Shown here: one piece after another, positions 10,275 through 19,041 of the stretch
Layout: the number at the start of each line of letters is the position of its first letter
How positions within the stretch are numbered: position 1 is the first letter of the stretch
Origin: Microbacterium sp. MF43
GTDB taxonomy: Bacteria; Actinomycetota; Actinomycetes; Actinomycetales; Microbacteriaceae
Length of the DNA: 64,000 nucleotides
Direction of reading: 5' to 3'
NCBI RefSeq assembly: GCF_012847295.1
Contig: NZ_JABBDY010000004.1
Location: 334,822-398,821 of the forward strand
Notes under the pieces: generated by a model
Seen by the model: the letters and a program-made list of their open reading frames with translations, nothing else
Database searches by the model: none
Told to the model about the DNA's origin: nothing
Program-made: the position numbers and the translations under genes

Positions 10275-11635
10275 GCGGGACGTTCACGCTGATCAACCCG
10301 GCGACGGCGGAGCCGATCCGCGAGGTCGCCCGCGCCTCGGTGGAAGAGGTCGACGCGGTCATCGCGCGGGCGAAGCACATTCAGCGGGCCTGGGCCGGCA
10401 TCACGCCCCTCGTGCGAGCCGACGCCCTCCGCCGATTCGCCCGCGTCGTCGAGGACCACATCGAGGAGCTCGCGCAGCTCGAGGTGCGCAATTCGGGGCA
10501 TCCGATCGAGTCCGCGCGTTGGGAGGCGTCGCACGTCGCGCAGGTGCTCAACTACTACGCGGGAGCGCCCGAGCGGCTGAGCGGTCGGCAGATCCCCGTC
10601 GGGGGCGGGCTGGATGTCACGTTCCACGAGCCCTACGGGGTGGTGGGCGTCATCGTGCCGTGGAACTTCCCGATGACGATCGCGTCGTGGGGATTCGCTC
10701 CGGCGCTCGCCGCGGGCAACGCGGTCGTCCTCAAGCCCGCAGAGCTCACGCCGCTGACCGCGATCCGCCTGGGCGAGCTCGCCCTCGAGGCGGGCCTCCC
10801 CGAGGGCCTGTTCGCGGTCGTGACCGGGTCGGGGTCGGTCGTCGGCCAGCGGTTCGTCGAGCACCCCGACGTGCGCAAGGTCGTCTTCACGGGATCGACC
10901 GAGGTCGGCGTCGAGGTCGCCGCGGGCTGCGCGCGCGGCCTGAAGCCGGTCACGCTCGAACTCGGCGGCAAGAGCGCCAACATCGTGTTCGACGACGCGA
11001 ACCTCGAGCTGGCCGCCGAACTCGCGCCGAGCGCCGTCTTCGACAACGCCGGGCAGGACTGCTGCGCCCGAAGCCGCATCCTCGTGCAGAGGTCCGTGTA
11101 CGACCGGTTCCTCGAACTGCTCGAGCCCGCGGTGCATGGCTGGAAGGTCGGCGACCCGAACCTCGAGTCCACGCAGATGGGTCCGCTGATCTCGGCGTCG
11201 CACCGTGACACCGTCTCGGGCTTCCTCGAGGGCGCGAACGTCGCATTCCGCGGCTCGGCGCCGGACGGCGACGGGTTCTGGTTCGCGCCGACCGTCGTGC
11301 TGGCCGACCGCGCCGACCGCATCGCGAAGGAGGAGGTGTTCGGACCGGTCGTCGCCGTGCTGCCGTTCGAGGACGAGGCCGACGGCATCCGTCTCGCGAA
11401 CGACACCATCTACGGTCTCGCCGGATCGATCTGGACCGAGAACCTCGGCCGCGCCGTCCGCGTGGCACAGAGGGTGAAGAGCGGCGTGCTGTCGGTCAAC
11501 TCGCACGCGTCGGTGCGCTACTGGACCCCGTTCGGCGGCATGAAGGCCTCGGGCCTCGGCCGGGAACTGGGTCCCGACGCCGCCGAGCACTTCACCGAGA
11601 CGAAGAACGTCTATTTCGCGACGGATGCCTCATGA
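10271..11635 (+). CDS. NAD(P)-dependent aldehyde dehydrogenase
   Basis: A 454-residue cytoplasmic enzyme oxidising an aldehyde to an acid. It has the Rossmann block GVIVPWNFPMTIASWGFAPALAAGN, the general base Glu230 in VTLELGGKSANIVF, the catalytic thiol Cys264 in NAGQDCCA, and the C-terminal PFGGMKASGLGRELG motif. Its start overlaps the hydrolase stop (ATGA). In context the likely substrate is gamma-glutamyl-aminoacetaldehyde, analogous to PuuC. That assignment comes from the operon, not from residues. A 106-base spacer with repeats separates it from the SDR. Confidence 0.88.
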   Translation: MSGTFTLINPATAEPIREVARASVEEVDAVIARAKHIQRAWAGITPLVRADALRRFARVVEDHIEELAQLEVRNSGHPIESARWEASHVAQVLNYYAGAPERLSGRQIPVGGGLDVTFHEPYGVVGVIVPWNFPMTIASWGFAPALAAGNAVVLKPAELTPLTAIRLGELALEAGLPEGLFAVVTGSGSVVGQRFVEHPDVRKVVFTGSTEVGVEVAAGCARGLKPVTLELGGKSANIVFDDANLELAAELAPSAVFDNAGQDCCARSRILVQRSVYDRFLELLEPAVHGWKVGDPNLESTQMGPLISASHRDTVSGFLEGANVAFRGSAPDGDGFWFAPTVVLADRADRIAKEEVFGPVVAVLPFEDEADGIRLANDTIYGLAGSIWTENLGRAVRVAQRVKSGVLSVNSHASVRYWTPFGGMKASGLGRELGPDAAEHFTETKNVYFATDAS

Positions 11636-11647
11636 CCGCGGCACGGA

Positions 11648-11719
11648 TGTCCCGAAGCCTCCCGCTTCGGCCGCCGGTAAGCGGCGAACTTCGGGACACG
11701 GGGCGAAAACTTCGGGACA
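11648..11719. repeat. Three copies of CTTCGGGACA between ALDH and SDR
   Basis: CTTCGGGACA occurs at 11689-11698 and 11710-11719 in direct orientation, 21 bases apart, and as its complement TGTCCCGAAG at 11648-11657. The inverted pair can form a hairpin. The spacing of two helical turns fits protein binding sites, but a remnant of a small mobile repeat is equally possible. Confidence 0.5.
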
Positions 11720-11741
11720 CGCCTGGGAAGGGAAGCACGAC

Positions 11742-12515
11742 ATGGATCTGACGCAGCGCCTAGGGGGCAGGGTCGCCATCATCACCGGCGGCGCGTCCGG
11801 CATCGGACTCGCGACCGCGCGCCGGTTCGCCGCCGAGGGCGCTCGGGTCGTGATCGCCGACCTCGACGCCCCGAGCGGAGAGGCCGCCGCCGCGGAAGTC
11901 GGGGGTGTCTACCGGCAGGTGAACGTGGCGGACGAGGCATCCGTCGACGCGCTCTTCGATGGCGTCGCGGCCGAGTTCGGAAGCGTCGACATCGCGTTCA
12001 ACAACGCCGGCATCTCTCCCGCCGACGACGACTCGATCGAGACGACCGAGCTTCCGGCGTGGGACCGCGTGCAGGACGTCAACCTCAAGAGCGTCTACCT
12101 CTGCTCCCGCGCCGCGCTGCGGCACATGGTGCCGGCGCGAAAGGGCTCGATCATCAACACGGCCTCGTTCGTGGCGCTGCTGGGGTCTGCGACCTCGCAG
12201 ATCTCGTACACCGCGTCGAAGGGCGGCGTGCTGGCGATGACCCGCGAACTCGGCGTGCAGTTCGCGCGGCAGGGCATCCGCGTGAACGCGCTCTGCCCCG
12301 GTCCGGTGAACACGCCGCTCCTGCAGGAGCTCTTCGCCAAGGACCCCGAACGGGCACAGCGGCGTCTCGTGCACGTCCCGATGGGCCGGTTCGCCGAGCC
12401 CGAGGAGATGGCCGCCGCCGTCGCCTTCCTCGCCTCGGACGACGCGTCCTTCATCACCGCCACGGCCTTCGTCGTCGACGGCGGCATCACCAACGCCTAC
12501 GTCACGCCGCTGTGA
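11742..12515 (+). CDS. Short-chain dehydrogenase/reductase
   Basis: A 257-residue classical SDR. The NAD(P) site is TGGASGIG (residues 15-22), the structural motif is NNAG (87-90), and the active-site Tyr156 and Lys160 lie in ISYTASKGG. Asp40-Leu-Asp42 after the second strand favours NAD(H). The ATG at 11742 follows GGGAAGGGA; earlier starts in the frame add a low-complexity tail. The SDR closes the one gap in the proposed pathway, since gamma-glutamylethanolamide must have its alcohol oxidised to an aldehyde before the ALDH can act. This is inference. The stop overlaps the GTG of the regulator frame. Confidence 0.85.
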   Translation: MDLTQRLGGRVAIITGGASGIGLATARRFAAEGARVVIADLDAPSGEAAAAEVGGVYRQVNVADEASVDALFDGVAAEFGSVDIAFNNAGISPADDDSIETTELPAWDRVQDVNLKSVYLCSRAALRHMVPARKGSIINTASFVALLGSATSQISYTASKGGVLAMTRELGVQFARQGIRVNALCPGPVNTPLLQELFAKDPERAQRRLVHVPMGRFAEPEEMAAAVAFLASDDASFITATAFVVDGGITNAYVTPL

Positions 12516-12517
12516 CC

Positions 12518-13234
12518 ATGACCGAGACGCCGCTGCGCGAGGTGCGACGGGCCGTGTACCGGCCCGTCCGCGAAGGCAACGCCCTCGAAGACACCGTCGC
12601 CCGCCTCGTGCAGACGATCCGTCTCGGTGTCGTCGCGCCGGGGGAGTCGCTGCCGCCCGAGCGCGAGCTCGCCGCCCGGTATGCCGTGAGCCGCGACACC
12701 GTGCGCGAGGCCATCCGCGAGCTCGCCGACACCGGATACCTCGTGCGCCGCCGCGGCCGGTACGGCGGGACGTTCGTCGCCGACCCGCTGCCGCAGCCGC
12801 CGCATCCGGGAACCGTCGATCCCGCCGAACTCGACGACGTGCTGGGGCTCCGCCGGGTTCTCGAGGCCGGCGCGGCGAGGGCCGCCGCCTCGCGCACGCT
12901 CGACGCCGCCCAGCGCGATGAGCTGTGGGCGCGGTACGAGGCGGTCGCCGAGGCATCCGAACCCGACTACCGCCGCCTCGACACGCTGCTGCACCTCGCC
13001 ATCGCCGAGGTCGCCGGCATCCCCTCGCTCGTGGCGCTCGCCGCCGAGAACCGCGCGCAGGTCAACGCCTGGCTCGACACCTTCCCTCTGCTGCCGCGGA
13101 ACATCGAGCACTCCAACGCCCAGCACGAGAGCATCGTCACCGCGATCCTGGCCGGGCGAGCGGATGCCGCAGAGGCCGCGACCCTCGATCACCTGGCCGG
13201 CTCCGAGGCGCTGTTGCGGGGCTTCCTCGCCTGA
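12518..13234 (+). CDS. FadR-subfamily GntR transcriptional regulator
   Basis: A 238-residue repressor-type protein. Residues about 18-85 form the GntR winged helix (LVQTIRLGVVAPGESLPPERELAARYAVSRDTVREAI). The rest is an all-helical FCD ligand domain with the metal-binding positions Asp (DTLLHLAI) and His (EHSNAQHESIV), typical of FadR-type regulators of organic-acid and amine catabolism. The frame also has a GTG at 12512 that overlaps the SDR stop; I list the ATG six bases later. As the last gene of the amine operon it probably controls it. It also lies just before the sugar-acid locus, so control of that locus is possible. Confidence 0.85.
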   Translation: MTETPLREVRRAVYRPVREGNALEDTVARLVQTIRLGVVAPGESLPPERELAARYAVSRDTVREAIRELADTGYLVRRRGRYGGTFVADPLPQPPHPGTVDPAELDDVLGLRRVLEAGAARAAASRTLDAAQRDELWARYEAVAEASEPDYRRLDTLLHLAIAEVAGIPSLVALAAENRAQVNAWLDTFPLLPRNIEHSNAQHESIVTAILAGRADAAEAATLDHLAGSEALLRGFLA

Positions 13235-13263
13235 CGCGGGGCGCGGAGCGGGGGGCTCCTGCT

Positions 13264-13306
13264 TTGACAACCGAAAGGGCATTAGATAACGTCTTTTCGA
13301 TATAAT
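13264..13306 (+). promoter_or_regulatory. Promoter and operator of the sugar-acid dehydratase gene
   Basis: TTGACA (13264-13269) with a 17-base gap to TAACGT (13287-13292), plus a perfect TATAAT at 13301-13306, give two possible -10 boxes. The stretch ATTAGATAACG...CGATATAAT is an imperfect dyad resembling the TAATCGAT operators at 17651-17691 and 26485-26499. This is the best-formed promoter in the first half of the window. Confidence 0.6.
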
Positions 13307-13328
13307 CCCTCGACTGATCGGAGCCCGG

Positions 13329-14408
13329 GTGCGCATCGTCGCTGTGGACGTGGAGCTCGTGGACGTGCCGGCCCAGCCGATCTACAGCTGGCGACAGGGG
13401 CTACCGGGGTCGGAGGGCGCCTCGGTCGGCGCATGGATCGCCATTCGCACCGACGCCGGAATCGATGGATTCGGGTTCTGCCACCGGGGCGTGATCTTTC
13501 AGGACATCGTCGAGCGCCGTCTGCGGAACGAACTGATCGGCGCGGATCCCCTGGACCGCGAACTCCTCTGGCATCGCCTATGGGAACTGGATCGTATCGA
13601 GTACTTCCCCGTCTACATCGCCGGGGTGATCGATGTCGCACTGTGGGACGTGGCCGGCAAAGCCGCCCGGATGCCGGTGCATCAGCTCATCGGCTCGTAC
13701 CGCGACTCGATTCCGGCGTACGCGTCGACAGCTACGTTCGGGAGCATCGAGGAATATCTCGACGTCGCGGACCAGTGCCTGGAGGCGGGCTTCTCGGCCA
13801 TCAAGCTTCACGCATGGGGAGATGCGCGCAAGGATGCGCGCCTCAGCGAGGCCCTGCGCGAGCATGTCGGCGACGAGGTCCCGCTCATGTACGACGGGTC
13901 GGGCGGCTTCGACCTCCTCGATGCCATCTACCTCGGTAACGCACTCGATGCCGCCGGCTACCTCTGGTACGAGGAGCCCATGCGCGAGTACAGCGTGTCC
14001 GCCTACCGGCAGCTCGGCGAGCGGGTCGACATCCCGCTGCTGGTAGGCGAGGTTTCACCCGGCGCCCACATGAACACCGGCGATTACGTCGCGACCGGAG
14101 TGGCCGCGGCCGTGCGTACCGGAGCCACGCTTCGCGGAGGGATCACCGGCTCTCTCCGCATCGCCCATCTCGCCGACTCGTACCTTCTGCGGGCCGAGGT
14201 GCACGGCGGTGGTCTGCCGAACACCCACCTCTGCATGGCGATCGGCAGCAACACGTTCTATGAATCGCTGATCTACTCCAACCCCGTCGTTCGACCCGCC
14301 GAGGTCGGTGCTGACGGCCTCGTGCGCGCCATCGACCGGCCCGGGATCGGTTGGGACTTCGACAGCGCCACGGCGCCGTCGACGTCGTTCGTCAACGCGA
14401 GTCGCTGA
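13329..14408 (+). CDS. Enolase-superfamily sugar-acid dehydratase (MR subgroup)
   Basis: A 359-residue protein with the capping domain (residues 1-120) and TIM-barrel of the mandelate racemase/muconate lactonising group. Metal ligands are Asp189 (MYDGSGG), Glu215 (WYEEP) and Glu241 (LVGEV), spaced exactly 26 residues apart as in the family. The second strand reads AIKLHAW, giving Lys159-x-His161 instead of the common Lys-x-Lys. The GTG start is preceded by CGGAG. With an FAH-type dehydratase and a ketoglutarate-semialdehyde dehydrogenase in the same locus, it probably dehydrates a pentonate such as arabinonate or xylonate. The stereochemistry cannot be read from sequence. Confidence 0.82.
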   Translation: MRIVAVDVELVDVPAQPIYSWRQGLPGSEGASVGAWIAIRTDAGIDGFGFCHRGVIFQDIVERRLRNELIGADPLDRELLWHRLWELDRIEYFPVYIAGVIDVALWDVAGKAARMPVHQLIGSYRDSIPAYASTATFGSIEEYLDVADQCLEAGFSAIKLHAWGDARKDARLSEALREHVGDEVPLMYDGSGGFDLLDAIYLGNALDAAGYLWYEEPMREYSVSAYRQLGERVDIPLLVGEVSPGAHMNTGDYVATGVAAAVRTGATLRGGITGSLRIAHLADSYLLRAEVHGGGLPNTHLCMAIGSNTFYESLIYSNPVVRPAEVGADGLVRAIDRPGIGWDFDSATAPSTSFVNASR

Positions 14409-14439
14409 TCTCGCGCCGCGGCTCGCTCGTGGAGATCAG
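14405..14439. terminator. Bidirectional hairpin between convergent genes
   Basis: CTGATCTC and GAGATCAG form an 8-base perfect stem around a 19-base loop. It overlaps the ends of both the dehydratase gene (+) and the ROK gene (-). The loop is long and there is no T-run, so efficiency is uncertain. Confidence 0.45.
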
Positions 14440-15656
14440 ACGGAGACGACCTGGTACGGGTCGCTGAAGATCCGGGTCTCGACGTCGTCGAGCGCGGAGC
14501 GAATCGCGCCGAGGGTGATCGAGTCGTCTCCGAGCTCTGAGACGCGTACCTCGGGCGGGAACGGGCAGCTGGCGTCAAGCCGGCGCTGAACCGGATCGAC
14601 GGTGACCTCGCCGGCGCGAGCGAGGTCACCGCCTATCACGACGATGGCAGGATCGAACGCCGCGACGATCGGCGCGACGTGGTCGATCAGCTCTCTCGCG
14701 AAGTCCTCCACGGCGAGCCGCGCGGTGTCGTCGCCGAGCATCGCAGCATCGAAAATCGGTCCGGCATCTCCGATGTCACCACCGACGCCCGCGCTGCCCG
14801 CGGGCGTGAGGACTCCCAGAGGGTGCTCGAGGAGGGTGCGGTAGGCGTGCATCCACGCAGTCGCGGGTGCGCGACCCAGTTCGCCCGCTGCTCCGTGGGC
14901 TCCGATGAGCGGCTTGCCGTCCACGACCACCCCGACACCCATGCGCTGACCAGCATGCAGATGCACGACATCGTCGGCCGTCTGCGCCGCCCCGCGCCAG
15001 CGCTCGCCCAAGGCGCTCAGGCGGACGTGGTTGTACGCGCTCACGGGTGCGGCGAGCATGCGGGAGACCTCGTCGGCGAGGTGAAGACCCTGCCAGCCGG
15101 GAAGGTTGTTGCGAAGGATCCGCCCGTCAGGACCGACGACGCCCGTCGAACCGACGACCCCGCCCAGGATGTCATGGCTCTCCACGCCTGCCTCCCGAAG
15201 TGCCGCGCCGACCGATTCCCCGATCAACTCGAGCCGATCCTCGGCCGGCAGCAGTGGCGGGGCGGGGCGGCGGTCGCGACCGAGAACCGTCCCGCCGAGG
15301 TCTGCGACCGCCGACGAGACCGACGTCGCCTCCACGTCGACGCCGACGACATATCCCGCAGTCGGACGGAATCGGAATCGACGAGCGGGGCGACCGGCCG
15401 ATCGGCGGGCCCCCGGCTGCGGCGTGATGACGTCGATCCACCCGGCGGCATGGAGGCTCTCGGCGGCCTCCTCGGCAGTGGGGCGCGACACGTTCACCGC
15501 GGCGGCCAGCTGACTGACCGTCAGCCCACCGAGCTCCCCGGCCGAGTCGGCGCCGTTTCCGTGCTCGTAAAGGGCGTGGAGGACCGCCGAGGAGTTGAAC
15601 CGCCGGAGGAAGGATGGGTCGCCACCGGTCGCGTGCACGGGTCTCCTTGACGTCAT
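14436..15656 (-). CDS. ROK-family transcriptional regulator
   Basis: A 406-residue repressor. Residues about 15-75 form a MarR-like winged helix (GGLTVSQLAAAVNVSRPTAEEAAESL). The rest is a ROK sugar-kinase-like domain (VVGVDVEATSVSSAVADLGG, GVVGSTGVVGPDG, GAHGAAGELGRAPA). The usual zinc-binding His/Cys cluster of ROK kinases is not obvious, as expected for a regulator rather than a kinase. The ATG at 15656 was chosen over upstream starts because the protein then begins just before the wing. It is divergent from the GH35 gene and probably controls that locus in response to a sugar. Confidence 0.85.
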   Translation of the reverse strand: MTSRRPVHATGGDPSFLRRFNSSAVLHALYEHGNGADSAGELGGLTVSQLAAAVNVSRPTAEEAAESLHAAGWIDVITPQPGARRSAGRPARRFRFRPTAGYVVGVDVEATSVSSAVADLGGTVLGRDRRPAPPLLPAEDRLELIGESVGAALREAGVESHDILGGVVGSTGVVGPDGRILRNNLPGWQGLHLADEVSRMLAAPVSAYNHVRLSALGERWRGAAQTADDVVHLHAGQRMGVGVVVDGKPLIGAHGAAGELGRAPATAWMHAYRTLLEHPLGVLTPAGSAGVGGDIGDAGPIFDAAMLGDDTARLAVEDFARELIDHVAPIVAAFDPAIVVIGGDLARAGEVTVDPVQRRLDASCPFPPEVRVSELGDDSITLGAIRSALDDVETRIFSDPYQVVSV

Positions 15657-15747
15657 GATCAGGTCAACATAATCTACTGAGACACTTTGTAAAAGCACTT
15701 GACAATTCGGCCGTAGTCAGTGCCGTCCTCATCGCTGAAGAGCACCC

Positions 15748-17619
15748 ATGACGTCCCCTCGCAACGCAGCCCCTCGCCTGACGCTCGGCGGGGGCGGCTT
15801 TCTCCGTGAAGGCCGCCCGCATCGGATCCGATCGGGCTCGCTCCACTACTTCCGCGTGCATCCCGATCAGTGGCAGGACCGGATCCGTCGGCTGGCAGCC
15901 CTCGGCCTCAACGCTGTAGACAGCTATGTCCCCTGGAACTTCCACGAGCGTCGGCGCGGACGGCGGCGCTTCGACGGCTGGCAAGACGTCGAGCGCTTCT
16001 TCGGGCTCATCGCCGACGCGGGTCTCGACGCGATCGTGCGACCGGGGCCCTACATCTGCGCAGAGTGGGACAACGGCGGGCTGCCGGCCTGGCTGACCGG
16101 CACGCCCGGCCTTCGCCCCCGCTCCAGCGACCCAGGCTTCCTGGAGGCCGTCGGCGAGTGGTTCGACGCGCTCGTCCCACGCCTGGCGAGGCTGCAGGCG
16201 TGTCAGGGCGGGCCGATCGTCGCTGTGCAGGTCGAGAACGAGTTCGGCAGCTTCGGCGACGACGTGCAGTACCTCGAATCCGTGCGGCGGATGCTGGTCG
16301 ACGGGGGCATCCGGGAAATGCTCTTCACCGCGGATGGGCCGACCGATCTGGCGCTCGACGGCGGCACCATGCACGGCGTGCTGGCTGCCGCCACATTCGG
16401 CTCGCGCGTCGGCGAAGCCGCCGGCACGATGCGGGCGCGCCGGCCCGCTGAGCCGCTGTTCTGCGCCGAGCTGTGGAGCGGGTGGTTCGATCATTGGGGC
16501 GAGCGCCACCACGTCCGGCCGGCAGACGGTGCTGCGCGGACCCTGACGCAGCTGATGGACGCTGATGCCTCGGTGAACCTGTACATGGCGCACGGTGGCA
16601 CGAACTTCGGCCTCTGGTCTGGCGCAAACCACGACGGGACGCGGGTGCAGCCGACGCAGACGAGCTACGACTCGGATGCACCCGTGGCCGAGGATGGCTC
16701 TCTGACTGCCAAGTTCTTCGCCTTCCGCGCGATCTTCGCGCGGAGCGGTGCCGGCGAGCTTCCGCCGGTGCCTCTGCAGCAGCCGCGGCTCGCCCCGCGG
16801 CTGCTGCGGACGACCCACCGTGCGGAGCTCCTCCCCGCGTTGCGCGCTGCAGCGGAGCCGATAGGCCTCGCCCATCCGCCGACGTTCGAGGAGCTGGGGC
16901 TCGACGCCGGCCTCGTCCTCTATCGCGCGACGCCCCTGCTGCCGGAGCGCGAGGTGCGTCTCACGATCGGCCGGCTCCGGGATCGCGCGCTCGTCTTCGC
17001 AGACGGAGCGATGGTGGCGGTGATGGATGCCTCCACTGCCGCCGACGGCGTCGTGCTGCCCGGGCGAGGGCGTCGCGTCGAGCTCGAGATCCTCGTGGAG
17101 AATCAGGGGCGCATCAACTTCGGCCCGCTGCTCGGGGAGGGGAAGGGGATCCTCGACGGCGTGTGGGTGGACTGGCGACGGGTGAACGGCTGGACGGCCC
17201 GCGCGCTGCCCCTCGATGAATGGGGCGAGGGGGTGTTGGCCACGCTGGCCGGGCGAGGCGCATCCGATGCGGATCCTTCTTCCGCCGGGGTGGCGACGGC
17301 CGAGCTCGTCGTGGACGAGCCGGGGGACGCGTTCCTGGCCTTTCCGGGATTCTCCAAGGGGTTCGTCTGGATCAACGACTTCCTCCTCGGCCGTTATTGG
17401 GAGATCGGGCCGCAGGAGACGTACTATGTGCCCGCACCTTTGCTGCGGCGGGGGATGAATATCGTCACGGTGCTCGAACTCGAGCGCTGTGGGGCGGCCA
17501 TAGCGGTCTGCGCGGAGGCCAGGCTCGGTCCGGTCGAGGTGTACAGCGAAGACCTCGCAGTGGAAGCCGCAGAGTCGAACAGAGCGCACGATGATCTCGA
17601 TTCGGTCACACCCGCTTGA
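15748..17619 (+). CDS. Glycoside hydrolase family 35 beta-galactosidase
   Basis: A 623-residue enzyme removing terminal beta-galactose. The GH35 TIM barrel covers residues about 12-330: FRVHPDQWQDRIRRLAALGLNAVDSYVPWN, RPGPYICAEWDNGGLPAWL, acid/base Glu165 in QVENEFGSFG and nucleophile Glu241 in AELWSGWFDHWG. Beta-sandwich domains follow, ending in GFVWINDFLLGRYWEIGPQETYYVP. No signal peptide is seen, so it is cytoplasmic and acts on imported oligosaccharides. Its ABC importer follows directly. The combination suggests use of plant arabinogalactan or galactan fragments. Confidence 0.92.
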   Translation: MTSPRNAAPRLTLGGGGFLREGRPHRIRSGSLHYFRVHPDQWQDRIRRLAALGLNAVDSYVPWNFHERRRGRRRFDGWQDVERFFGLIADAGLDAIVRPGPYICAEWDNGGLPAWLTGTPGLRPRSSDPGFLEAVGEWFDALVPRLARLQACQGGPIVAVQVENEFGSFGDDVQYLESVRRMLVDGGIREMLFTADGPTDLALDGGTMHGVLAAATFGSRVGEAAGTMRARRPAEPLFCAELWSGWFDHWGERHHVRPADGAARTLTQLMDADASVNLYMAHGGTNFGLWSGANHDGTRVQPTQTSYDSDAPVAEDGSLTAKFFAFRAIFARSGAGELPPVPLQQPRLAPRLLRTTHRAELLPALRAAAEPIGLAHPPTFEELGLDAGLVLYRATPLLPEREVRLTIGRLRDRALVFADGAMVAVMDASTAADGVVLPGRGRRVELEILVENQGRINFGPLLGEGKGILDGVWVDWRRVNGWTARALPLDEWGEGVLATLAGRGASDADPSSAGVATAELVVDEPGDAFLAFPGFSKGFVWINDFLLGRYWEIGPQETYYVPAPLLRRGMNIVTVLELERCGAAIAVCAEARLGPVEVYSEDLAVEAAESNRAHDDLDSVTPA

Positions 17620-17650
17620 CGCAGGACAGATCGCCTGCGATCCTCGATTC

Positions 17651-17691
17651 ATCGATTATGAAAGAAACCTATTTTTCTAATCGATACCTAC
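17651..17691 (+). promoter_or_regulatory. Double TAATCGAT operator before the ABC importer
   Basis: ATCGATTA (17651-17658) and TAATCGAT (17678-17685) are a perfect 8-base inverted pair 19 bases apart. The right copy continues as TAATCGATACCTAC, almost the same as TAATCGATTACCTAC before the FAH-dehydratase gene at 26485-26499. The shared element implies one regulator for both transcription units. Confidence 0.7.
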
Positions 17692-17733
17692 CCGGAACAC
17701 TCCGTGTTCACTGCATCGTCGAAGGAGACTTAC

Positions 17734-19032
17734 ATGCGCAGAAGGATGCCCCTCGCCGCCGTTGCTCTCGCCGTGGGCGCTGTCACGCTCAGTGCATGCG
17801 CGGCCGGTGGAAGCACGTCCACGGGCAGCGGAGGGAACGGTGAGGACGTCGAGCTGACGTTCTTCACCTTCGAGACGCCCAACCTGACGCCTGAGTACTG
17901 GGACGAAGCCGTCGCACGCGCGTCGGCCGAGGTTCCCGGTGTGAAGATCAACCGCATCGTCGGTGAGAACAGCCTGGACTACCTCCAGAAGCTGTGGTCG
18001 TCGGGCCAGGCCCCCGACATCATCGTCGGCGGCCCCGCCCTGGAGCCCTTCGTCGCCAAGGGGCAGCTCGCCTCGTGGAGCGAGGACGAGATGGGCGAGC
18101 TCGAGGTGCCCGCGAACTTCGTCGGCGAGATCGACGGCAAGGTCTACGCCCTGCCCCAGATCGGTGCACAGACCATCCCTCTCGTCTACTACAACGCCGA
18201 CCTCTTCGCGAAGGCCGGCATCAAGGAGGCGCCCGGCAGCTGGGACGAGCTCGTCGAGACCTGCGAACAGCTGACGGACGCCGGCATCAAGGCCATCGAG
18301 GTCGGCGGTGGCGGCGGTGAGACCTGGGTGACCATGGTCACGTCCTCGGCGATCATCCAGGCCGATGTTCTCGGCGAGGACCCCGAGTGGTTCGACAAGC
18401 GCGGCGAGGGCGAAGTGTCGTTCTCGGACGATGAGTTCGTGGCCGCCGCCCAGAAGGTCGCCGACCTTTCCGAGAAGGGCTGCTACGACACCGACGGACT
18501 CAGCCGCACGTACGCCGAGACCGAGCAGGCGTTCCGCGACCAGAAGGCGGCCATGTACCCGATGGGCAACTGGTTCGCGGCTGCCGCTGACACGACCCCG
18601 CTCGACTTCGAGCTCGGCGTGTTCGCCATGCCGGGCGAATCCGGCAACCCCATGCCGGTCGTGACCGGCCCGGGCCTGGCCGTCAACGCCGAGGCTCCTG
18701 ACGTCGACCTCGCCAAGAAGTGGGCGCTCGCGTTCCAGACGAACGAGAAGAACGTTCAGGCCAACATCAAGACCGACGGCGGTCTCGTCGGCGAAGAGAT
18801 CGAGCTTCCGGACGGTCTTGGTGACGCTTACCTCGCAACGAACGACGCCTACCGTGAGGCGCTCGCCAACGACGAGACCGTTCCGGCCGCGTTCTACATC
18901 CAGGGCGTCACGCCTCCCGGCTTCGCAACCGCTATCGAGCCGGCCGTGGTCGACCTGATCAACCTGCGCATGACGGCCGAGGAGTTCGGTGCGTTCCTCG
19001 ACCAGAAGTGGGATGAGCTCGAAGTCGAGTGA
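17734..19032 (+). CDS. ABC sugar importer, substrate-binding lipoprotein (CUT1)
   Basis: A 432-residue extracytoplasmic solute-binding protein of family 1. The signal peptide ends in the lipobox LSAC with Cys22 as lipid anchor, followed by a Gly/Ser/Thr-rich linker. The mature domain starts with VELTFFTFETPNLTPEYWDEAV and has the usual periplasmic-binding fold phrases LPQIGAQTIPLVYYNADLF and AAMYPMGNW. GAAGGAG precedes the ATG. The two permease genes follow after a strong hairpin. No ATPase gene is present, so a shared MsiK-type ATPase is expected, as is usual for actinobacterial CUT1 systems. Confidence 0.92.
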   Translation: MRRRMPLAAVALAVGAVTLSACAAGGSTSTGSGGNGEDVELTFFTFETPNLTPEYWDEAVARASAEVPGVKINRIVGENSLDYLQKLWSSGQAPDIIVGGPALEPFVAKGQLASWSEDEMGELEVPANFVGEIDGKVYALPQIGAQTIPLVYYNADLFAKAGIKEAPGSWDELVETCEQLTDAGIKAIEVGGGGGETWVTMVTSSAIIQADVLGEDPEWFDKRGEGEVSFSDDEFVAAAQKVADLSEKGCYDTDGLSRTYAETEQAFRDQKAAMYPMGNWFAAAADTTPLDFELGVFAMPGESGNPMPVVTGPGLAVNAEAPDVDLAKKWALAFQTNEKNVQANIKTDGGLVGEEIELPDGLGDAYLATNDAYREALANDETVPAAFYIQGVTPPGFATAIEPAVVDLINLRMTAEEFGAFLDQKWDELEVE

Positions 19033-19041
19033 GTTCGTCCC

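Noticed and set aside
8078-11590. Long minus-strand frames opposite the ligase and aldehyde dehydrogenase genes
   Set aside because: They are shadows of the plus-strand genes: no ribosome sites, no family motifs, and complete overlap with well-supported enzymes.
15664-17652. A 662-codon minus-strand frame opposite the GH35 gene
   Set aside because: It is an antisense shadow; GH35 catalytic motifs on the plus strand are intact.
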